From assembly GCA_016648135.1 (NCBI GenBank), contig JADDOH010000310.1, positions 60,205 through 124,204 on the forward strand: 64,000 bases of DNA, given 5' to 3'. A program made the translations under genes and the position numbers. Source of the stretch: Agrypnia vestita. Lineage: Eukaryota; Arthropoda; Insecta; Trichoptera; Phryganeidae. The notes beneath the pieces are model-generated. The model was not told the origin of the DNA, did no database searches, and saw nothing but the letters and a program-made list of their open reading frames with translations. Below are positions 43,429 through 53,000 of the stretch, piece by piece; the first letter of the stretch is position 1, and every line of letters starts with the position of its first letter.

Positions 43429-44349
43429 GAAGTTAGCCGCGGGCTGCGGCAAAAGACAAAAGACATACGTTCACCAACATTCACTCACATTGTAAGGAGA
43501 TTAAACAAAGAAAGACAATAAAAACTCTTTCCTTGTCTATGTTCAGAAGTTTTCGTTTGTCAAATACGTTACGACATTCTGTTATCATCTGTCTTCTTCT
43601 TATATATGAAGCTAATGGTATATCAAAAGAGAGAGAAATATATACTTAAGAATCTTTTTTATTCATACCTAATTTTCATTCGAATGATTCTACTAACCAT
43701 CATGAGTGATCACTCGTGTTGAAATTATTCGGGATGGTTAGTAGAATCACTCGTTGTTGAATGCTTCGCGGAGTGGGTGGGCGTGATCGGTACTCGGCTC
43801 TCGGCTTTGCCTGGCGTCACATCACGCAGTGCTAAATTGATATTCGAATGATTTTAATTGTGAATGATTTTAATAATCGAATTATTCGAAACATTTCAAT
43901 AATCGAATAATTCGAGTTATAATAATCGTAATCGCGCATCGCTAATTTCAAGCATCATGTCGATGGGTTGTTGTACGTGTTAATTGTGTCTCATCGTATT
44001 TAAATGTAAATTTTAAGCTTATGATTTCCCGGTTCGCGACATTTGCGCTGGCGCCTCCGCCTATAGTCTTAAAAATATAGTTTAAGCTGCCTTCTCCCTT
44101 GTATCGCGCGGCCGTCAGCGACAGTGTCGCGGAGAGGTCAATTTATTTTAAATTAGAAAAGATGATTTTTAATGAATCTCTGCTCTCGCTCGTCGCTTTG
44201 CACTACGTTAAATTACGAACGAAGGATTCTTCGTTTAGTCGTCTACGAATTCAACTAGTCCATACGACAAACGTAAACCGTCGATGCGTCGATGAAACGT
44301 CAACGGTTGATTTCAGCTAGTCCGACCATTCAACGCTCATCGCTAAATT

Positions 44350-45290
44350 TCCACCATTGTTTGCTCACTCTGACACCAGCCGGCCGTACTACGCACCCTA
44401 CAGGCTCAGCTTATGTAAGAAATGTTACAGAACCCAGATTTTTAAAGAGCGAATTGCATCTTACCTACCTATCTACCATGGATATCAATTCGTCCCAACC
44501 CAAACAGAAAAACCACGATAGTTCGAAATTCGCCAGAATTCGAAAGTTTTAAAATACACAAGTCCAAAATATAAATTTCGTAGCAGAGTAACCCCGATAA
44601 TTTTAATACTACGGTAATACGTAATTCGATATAATATTTCGATCTCTGAACCATAAATCAATCCATTTTATGAGCCATGGTACTTTCGTAAAAAGCATAG
44701 ATTTTTACCAAAGCGGGTTGTTCGATCGGTGGAAAGCGCATAAATCCTTGGATTTAAATGAAAGAATATTTCAATATACTAATTCAAATTTATTTGATAA
44801 ATAGCAAATGAAAAACAAACGTACCTACATTTATCGTTTCAGGAGCAAGTACAATGCAGATATTTTATTCCTATACTCACCGTACCTTAAAGAATAATCG
44901 GCCGTATTCTGAACCGAGCAATATTGCTGTCTGTATCTTGACAGTTATTTACAACATTGAGACGCCGTCATTAGGGACGTTTTTAAGTTTGAAACATTTT
45001 GAATTTATGATTCGAGTATTTTATATTTTTTAGTATTAAAATGAATAACTCACGTAAGGTATCGGCGTGCAACAGTGTCGAAAATATTAATGAAAATATG
45101 CGTAAAATAGCACTAAAAGAGCGAAGATTATATTCGCTTTGTACTTTGTATCTTAAAATGAAATTCTGGCACTTAGTGCTTTATTTATTTATATCAAAAA
45201 TTGATTTTTCAAAACATATTGTGAAATTATGGAAACTTTTAAGAGTAATAACTGCTTTAAGACTTACTCGAGAGTCCGTCGATTAAGTCT
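44350..45290. other. No gene recognised
   Basis: The frame at 45041-45286 (81 codons, basic and hydrophobic) has no motif I recognise and no clear splice context. 44685-44765 is a decayed piece of the GGCCCGG MITE (AAAAGCATAGATTTTTACC). Confidence 0.5.
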
Positions 45291-45298
45291 TAACGCGC

Positions 45299-45395
45299 CG
45301 GATCCTAAAGCATTAGTATGCGAAATTTGAGTCGAATCGGACAAACGGCATACATTTGTATGGAAAACAGACAGCTCGACAAACATTGAGTTTGA
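45299..45395 (-). mobile_element. Helitron 5'-end fragment
   Basis: The reverse complement matches 11660-11760: AACTCAATGT, CTGTCTG, ATACAAATG, CCGATTCGA.TCAAATTTCGCATAC. Only the first 100 bp of the element remain. Confidence 0.68.
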
Positions 45396-45883
45396 GAACA
45401 TTTTATAAAGTTTATAAAATGTTCTCAATAAGGATTTTTTAACGTATGTTTATTAAAAAAAAACCCTCATTGATTGCACTGTGAAGAAAAAAGTTTACCC
45501 CCCAGTATGTTAAACTATATATCTTTTTATATGTTACTTACGATTACTAAAAAGTGCACTGTGAAAGAGAAAATATTTTCTTCAGTGAGCTAACGCAAAA
45601 GTACATTTAGGCCGGAGCCACTTTCATCTTCCATCTTCCGTCGCGGAACGCCGCTACATTTCTTTCTACATACCACGGGCTTAAAAACGTACCACGCGGA
45701 CGATCGGCTGATTCATTGCGTTTAAACTGTTAACATGGTTTAAGAGATGTTTATAAGAATTAATAAAAATTTTCTTTGTCGACTTGACGGGAAGGAAAAG
45801 ACGTGGCGGAAGATTCGTGCAGTGGCGCTGGCAGCAAGCTTGACTTCTGATTGCCAGAATAACATTGCGAATGTGAAACGTTT

Positions 45884-45985
45884 CTATCTAGTGTGCGTTA
45901 GTACATGTTTTTTTAAGTTTGACTTATTATTGCATGAATAATTGCATTGCCAACATGAAAAACAAAAATTTCCAGTGTGTTTAAG
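45884..45985 (-). pseudogene. Stranded 3' zinc fingers of the C2H2 gene
   Basis: The frame 46108-45884 contains QCNYSCYQKSHLKTHVLKH and CWQCNYSCNNKSNLKKHVL, ending THTR. It is out of frame with the main ORF because of a deletion between fingers 11 and 12. It shows that the ancestral protein had about 13 fingers. Confidence 0.8.
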
Positions 45986-47062
45986 TACATGTGTTTTTAA
46001 GTGTGACTTCTGATAGCATGAATAATTGCACTGAACTTGATTTCTGATTGCACGAATAATCGCACTGCGAACATGAAAACGGTTTTTCTCCAGAGTGCAT
46101 AAGAACATGCCTTTTTAGATTTGACTTATGATTGCACGAATAACTGCAGTGCGAACATGAAAATAGTTTTTCTCCAGAGTGCGTAAGAGCATGTGTTTTT
46201 AAGTATGACTTTATCTTGCACGAATAACTACACTGCGAACATGAAAATAGTTTGTCTCCCGAGTGCGTAAGAACATGTGATTTTAAAATTGATTTCTGAT
46301 TGCATGAATAATTGCACTGCGAACATGAAAACGGTTTTTCTCCAGAATGCGTAAGAGCATGCCTTTTTAAACTTGACTTCTGATTGCACGAATAACTGCA
46401 CTGCGAACATGAAAACAGTTTTTCTCCAGAGTGCGTAAGAGCATGTGATTTTAAATGAGACTTCCAGTTGCAAGAATAATTGCACTGCGAACATAAAAAC
46501 AGTTTTTTTCCAGTATGCTTAAACATGTGTACTTTTAAATTTGACTTATGATTGCACGAATAGTTGCACTGCGAACATGAAAATAGTGTTTTTCCAGTGT
46601 GTTTACGTACATGTGTTTTTAAGTATGACTTATGATAGCACGAATAATTGCACTGCGAACATGAAAACAGTTTTCCTCCAGAGTGCATAAGAGCATGTCT
46701 CTTTAAACTTGATTTATGATTGCATGAATAATTGCATTGCGAACATGAAAACAGTTTTTCTCCAGAGTGCGTAAGAGCATGTCTTTTTAAATTTGGTTTG
46801 TGATTGCATGAATAATTGCACTGCGAACATGAAAACAGTTTTTCTCCAGAGTGCGTATGAGCATGCATTTTTAAGTTTGACTTCCAATTGCAAGAATAAG
46901 CGCACTGAGAACATGAAAATTTCTTCTTATCAGCGGTAGTTAGCTTGCACTTCCTTGAGGATCTTTTAACTTTGGAAGCTGTCTCCGATTCCGGCTGCTT
47001 TCCAGAGGCAGAGAAAGACGCAGTTGAATTTTCCATAAAAGAATCTTGTATTCTCAAGAGAC
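45981..47062 (-). CDS. C2H2 zinc-finger protein, main finger exon
   Basis: A 360-codon exon (with stop), starting after the acceptor TTACTTTGCAG. It has a short Ser/Lys-rich lead (MENSTASFSASG, SSRKCKLTT), then ten complete C2H2 fingers of 28 residues (C-X2-C-X12-H-X3-H), linked by H[S/T]G[E/K]K[L/P]F, and a truncated eleventh. Such arrays bind DNA in the nucleus. The finger backbone FSCSQCNYSCNxKSxLKxH is nearly invariant; only helix positions -1, +3 and +6 vary. Upstream sequence to 47159 is open but hydrophobic and lies beyond the acceptor, so it is treated as intron. The reading frame ends after finger 11 in an 18-residue nonsense tail caused by a deletion. DNA target and role are unknown. 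Confidence 0.88.
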
Positions 47063-50000
47063 CTGCAAAGTAAATATTTATAATTAAATGCCAACAAAAT
47101 ACAAACAAAACAATATACATGCTTATAATAAAAAATAACGCAATTGATTTGAATGACAATCTTTATATAGCTGGAACGAAACTAGAGAAGGTACAAAGTA
47201 TTGTATACTTGGCCTGCAACTTAAATGAAAGATGGGATCCTTTGGTTGAAATCAAATACCGCATAGAGCAAGCTCGTGCAACCTTTATCCGCATGATAAA
47301 GATGTTCTGCAGTCATGATCTCAACATAGGATTACGAATTCGAAAAACTTGAGACAGTGGTTTGGCCAGAAGAAGAAGCCAACTTATATACAACGTCGTG
47401 TCTAAATTTCATTGTTGAAAGTGGCCAAGTGTGCGTTTATTTGCAAACATGGAAAAATTCAGTTCGGATTCCTGCGGTCAGTATGAAATTACAAAAACCA
47501 GTATGACAGAAAATGCAGGAGTTGCTAGCGAAACGCTATTGTCAATTATTGATGCATGAATGAAAATCTTAGGTGGTTGATCACAGAGAACCGAACATTT
47601 GATATATTAAATATATTTAAATTTGGCATTCAAGCACGCCGCCTTATACTCTCGTCATATGCAAACTGGTGCTATTACTTAAAATCCCAGCAAGTGTTTT
47701 TACTTTCTGTTTTATCTTATATCTCTTGTGTTTTGCTCCTCTTAGTACCGAATATAATTCCTTCTTTGTTATATTTGTCACTCTTCGCTTGCATTCCTAA
47801 GCCTCGCTGTTCTTCCGTCACATTTGGAAGTTTGCGACTTGCAACATATGTCGTGGGTCTTTTGATGTTTGTGTCTCTGACAATGGTTTCGGAATTTCCG
47901 CCACAGCCTGTGCCTGTTTTTAACACCAGGCGGCGCTGTCTGCATGGGCACGCTCCGCGGAACGCATCTTTTTGCCGCTGTCATCTGATCGACCGCAAAA
48001 GACACCGCACTGTTTTATCGTGTGAATTCACCGTGAAATTCACGCAGGATTTCATTTCACAGTTATTGATGTTATCAGTACGAATGTGTAAAATGTATTA
48101 TGTCAGGCCTAGTGCAGCCGTTCGGACGCAATATCAAGTAAACATTGTGAAATAATCGATTAGTGACATTCGCTCTTGTGTATTCGGAAGCCGGCGAAGT
48201 CATTAACAATTTATAAGTGTTGTTGCAATCTACTAACATCTGCCTCGTTGCGCGGACCGACCAAGCGAGAATGGCAATAAATTTAGCGCCTGTGACATTT
48301 TTCGAGACGCACCGCCTTCCACATCTCGAGCGCTGAATACTTGATGTGTTTACGAAAGTTTTTAATGGTCGCCGTCGCCGCTGAATTAAGGGTTCAAATA
48401 ATCATGGAAAAAGTGTTTTAAACGCCGATGTTGTGATTTTATTTAAAAATTAAGTGAATTTGTAAAAGTTTTCCAACGATTAACAACGAATTTGTACTAT
48501 AAGATCGATATCCATGTACAATCGTACAATAAATACAGCTGTTTATCACAATCAATAAAAGGCGTCATCAACCAGTGAATTTGTAAAAGTTTTCCAACGA
48601 TTCATAACGAATTTGTACTATAAGATCGATATCCATGTACAATCGTACAATAAATACAGCTGTTTCTGACGAGTCTCCCGAACACCAGCAGGCCAACGCC
48701 GACCTTGGCTAAGGGCGGCCCTCTCCAAGTCAAGTAGGAAAAAAGAAACCATTGTTTCTTGTGTTATCACCCTTTTTTATGTGCAAAGTCAAAGAGTGCC
48801 CATCCCCCCCCAAATAACAGATGAAAAGTGGTGAATCTCTGTGAACTTCACACATGACTCCCTTTAGTGACCTGCGTTCTGTCTTAACCTGTACATTGCT
48901 TGAAGTAAAAACTATGTCAAGAATTTAATTCTAAAATAATTTAGATTCACTATAGGTTACTATTTTTTTAAAGCGGTTGCAACCCACTAGGATTTCAAGT
49001 ATTGATGAGAAAATGTAGTGTCATTTTTCTTGTATTTACAACTGTACCATTTAAAAAAACTTGTTCTAATATAATATTGTACTCAACATTTTTCTTTCAT
49101 TTACTTCCCGATACCCACCAAACACACTCGTGAACCAGAACTACCCTGAAGATGAGCAATGTTGCCAACTGAGCTGGTCCAGGAATATCCTTCCCGCCAT
49201 TGGGAAGTGAATTTAAATATGAAATCTGAGAGATGTCAAAAATAATAAATAACCTTTATTTTATATCACTACACATTGGAATAGTTTTTTCACAAAAATA
49301 TTAATACAGTTTCATCAAAGCAATAGGCGAGAATGTCAATAATTAGCCAGAAATGACAGCTGGCCAGTATTAGAATGCAAAGATTATTTTGTAATATACA
49401 TATAGTTTAGCTAATGTGTGAAAATATTATAATCGTTGGAAAACTTTTATAAATTCACTTAATTTTTAAATAAAATCACAACATCGGCGTTTAAAACACT
49501 TTTTCCATGATTATTTTATTAAAAATGTGTACAATATTTGTACACATTAAACCTGAAAAAAAGATTAACACGATCAAAAAGGAAAATGAGAGCTATTCAG
49601 ATACCTCTATTGGAGGATGAGAGCTATTCAGATACCTCTATTGGAGGATGGGAGCTATTCAGATACCTCTATTGGAGAAGCCACGGCGCGATATAATAAA
49701 AAATTCGATGTTCGTGTCAGATTTCGTTCATTTTGTAGCGATAGTTTATGGACCCTAGTTAAGTCGGTTCCCGGTAGCGATACTCACAGCACTCTTCGCA
49801 ACACTTCCAGGTAGCGACGAGTTCAAAGTTGTTCACTACACTGGGGGGAGGCCGTCCCGCTCGCACGGCTCAGCGGCTCGGTGATTATATTTTCCGGCCG
49901 CGCGCTCGGTTATGTTTTTATATTTGTAATTTTGGCTCATAATGTTGAGCGGTGACTCATTTTATTCTCCCGTATTAATATCATTATTAAAACTTTTATT

Positions 50001-53000
50001 ATCAAAGCACACAACTGTCTCAACCCACGAGTTTGTAAAAATATAAATTACTTAATACCGACTTCAAGAACTACATTTGGGTAGAGATCCATCAAATATT
50101 ACTCCACTAAATTGTATAACAGACTGCCGATGGAAACAAATTTTGTAGCTAATGGGATAATATTTAAGAATGACGTAATATAATGGATAAAGGTGTCGTA
50201 ATATTTTAAACTATGTTGTTGGAATAATATTGATTTTTTATCGTGCCCACCTCGACACATCATTGTCCTAGTGAGGGGGTGCTATTATCATTAATAAATA
50301 CTATTATCATTAATAATAAATCAAATAAAATAAATATTAGGTGCGGTAAATTTGTTTTCTGATTATTATTTATTATATGTTCGGGTGAAAATCATTGTAT
50401 TCATTTGTACTTAAATATGACAAACGCCTTCTTCGTCGTACCCCGTTTTTAAACTGAATTTATTTCAATACGAAAAAAGGGATTGGGTACCGCAAAACTA
50501 TAAACATGTCTAGATCGAAAACGTTTTTCCTAAAAGTCAAGCTATCTTGTACTTTGTCTCATTTACTAGTTTATGTGGCCAGGGCAATGGTGAGTGAATT
50601 TGAAAACATGTTTTGACTTTTTTTCATAATACAAAGAATAACCTGCTCACCAGTGCGCTGTTCGGCCCTCCTGGAGTATTCCGAGCATTCCTGCTTGATG
50701 TCAGGATACGATATGTCCACATCAGTGTAGAGCTCTTCATCGCCGCTCCCGGCTGGAAACCCCTCACCAGTCTGCACATCACCTCCCTGCGCACTTCCCC
50801 AGCCCGCCTTGCTGGAACCTACTTCTGGAACCAAAAGCAATAATCCTGTACAACAGAGCGGGAGATGCCTGTCTCCTGGGCTCGGCTCCATGTCCCTCAG
50901 GCTGGTCATCATATAACAACTTGTGTCCAGATCAGGCGACCGGGCGAGCTGGTTTTCGTCATTTTTAGCATTTTTACACAATAATTGGTACACATATTCA
51001 CTTATTTACATATTTATAATTTTTTTTTAATAAGTATGAATAAAACATGAAAATATTCATATTTGTCCGACTTACTAATCGAAAAAACTCTACCTGGATA
51101 CTGAGTTTACACCAACGCAATGCGCGATTCAGTTTTAGCACCGTACGGGAAAAGTTGAAAATTATGTCCGAGAGTTTATTTTTGAAAAAAGAATCTTTTT
51201 ATGAAAATGAAAAATGTCTAAATAATTATTCTGTTTGATTACATTCCTAGACGCATTGCCTCCACTTCACGTTAGTGCTGCCAGGTTGAATAATGGATTT
51301 TCAATTTATACATATTACTTTACTATTTTTCTTCAGATATTGCTAATTGTTATTATATAAAACTGTGCAGTTGTTACTTTGTTTAATATGTGAAAAATCC
51401 TTGGGACCTTAAACAATAAGAAAATAATAAATGTTATCAGGCGAAAATAAAAGCAAAACCAAATAATTAAAATTTGTACTAACATACATTTTTATTCAAA
51501 TGTAAATATCAATTATCACAATCACACCAAAGAATAATAACTCCATTTTTTTCGTTACGGCCTCAAAACTGTTGAATAGTTGTTTTTTGTAAACCGAGAT
51601 GCGAACACGGAATGCATGTCACATCAATATTCTGACTATTCTCAAAATAAACTTGAATAATTAAATTTTTGAATTAATGAAAATTTGCTATGAAAGTACG
51701 ACTAACTTGCTGGTGTTTACATCAAATCTAAACATGTACATTTAGATGAATTTACCTGTTTCTTACTTTGCATTGAATGTTTTGTGTCACATCGTATACT
51801 GCTTAATATTATTATAGGTAAAACGCATGGTTGGAAAAAAAATCCCAAAAACGAGATAATTTTTAAACCGTGGGCAACCCTTTAACGATTCGGACTCTAC
51901 AGATGGGAAAGTTCGTTCAATTCACTGAACTATTCGTTCACCAGATCGTTCAGTGAAATGAACTGTTTACTTTAAATCGTTCATTAGTTCTTTTATCTAC
52001 CTAATTTTTTGAAAAGTGAACTGTTCAATTAGTAGATATATTTTTTTTGATATATGTCTTCTAAGACCAAAAAAAATTTATCGATATTGTTCCGAACAAG
52101 AACACTTTTTTAATGTGCGGCTCAGTTGCCTTCGCTGGTGAAGTAGAGAGCGCTACCAGAAGTTACTGCGCAGCTCGTAGTCCATGGTATGCCAGAAGTC
52201 AACGCCAAAAAGTTGCCAATCATATAAATCCAAAGCGATGTCCAAGTCAGAAAGCAGGGGTTCAAAATTCCAGAAGATGCATAAAGTCCAAAAACAAGCA
52301 AGATCAGCGTGAAGAAATAAAAGTCAGCGAAAAGATTGTCCAAACGGGCGAATACAGTACCACACGAAATCGTGTATCAGATACTCGCGAAAACAAATGC
52401 ATTCTTTATTATACTTTTTTTAAATTTATAATAGAATATATTTCAAAGCAGATTGTTTAATCCAATAAAAACGCCAAATTCCTGGGCGGTGACGCCACGC
52501 ACCTAGCAGCCATATATATAACCTCGCCAGACACGACGTTTCAGCCCAGAGAATGGCAGATCTCACATAATAGATGAAAAATAATTTGTAATAATGCATT
52601 GCAGCCCTTCTGGGGTTTTAAATTGTGTTATTTAACAGTACCAGACCTAGCAGATGGTAATAAGACAATCTTTGGACATGCTGGGTCCTACAAAAACCAA
52701 ATAAATTGAAAAATAAATTTGCCAGTAAGGGCGCAAATTTTCATAAAAAATCGTAAACAATATTTTCACAAGTTTTTGCTATGACAAAGGTAAATAGCGC
52801 ATGCAAGCGCGTGTTTTAACAGTAATTTCAGCTATGTCAGATTAATATAGGCATTTCATGTAAGGAATGCAATGGCACTACAATTGTAGTTCTGCGTCCC
52901 CGGTAGCGGCCACACTTGTCGATCAAAATATCGACCTCATCAATAACTGCTACAATAGCGCTAGCTACCGTGACGTATTGCTTCGTACGGAGCAAGCCCC

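Larger units (their letters stand above)
40196..43944. mobile_element. Nested element with TAGCGATGCGCGATTA ends (3.75 kb)
   Basis: The left end TAGCGATGCGCGATTATGAG is mirrored by TAATCGCGCATCGCTA at the right. Subterminal zones at both ends are rich in AATCGAATGATT-type repeats (four near 40223-40290, several near 43195-43420 and 43850-43910). The pattern fits hAT-like transposase binding sites. No transposase is present; the interior holds unrelated insertions. The target duplication was not identified. Confidence 0.65.
35836..44345. mobile_element. Large nested element with TAG[G/C]GATG..CG termini (8.5 kb)
   Basis: The left end TAGGGATGGGCGTTGAATGG at 35836 is mirrored by CCATTCAACGCTCATCGCTA ending at 44345. 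The homology extends about 120 bp inward: GACTAG, AATCAACCGTTGACG, CGACGGTTTACG, ATGGACTAGTTGAATTCGTA. Such termini resemble hAT elements, but no 8-bp duplication was found. The interior is almost free of coding sequence and is itself filled by the element at 40196-43944. That these two ends belong together is inferred. Confidence 0.55.

Noticed and set aside
47063..47159. N-terminal hydrophobic leader of the zinc-finger protein (signal-like)
   Set aside because: It lies upstream of a good TTTGCAG acceptor and would make a membrane-directed zinc-finger protein; intron read-through is the simpler reading.
47556..48155. 199-codon open frame on the + strand
   Set aside because: No recognisable domain, biased hydrophobic then basic composition, overlap with open frames on the other strand, and repeat-like surroundings. 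Length alone is not enough.
6921..49678. CRISPR array
   Set aside because: The tandem repeats (6921, 43223, 48453, 49586) have no unique spacers and the genome is eukaryotic.
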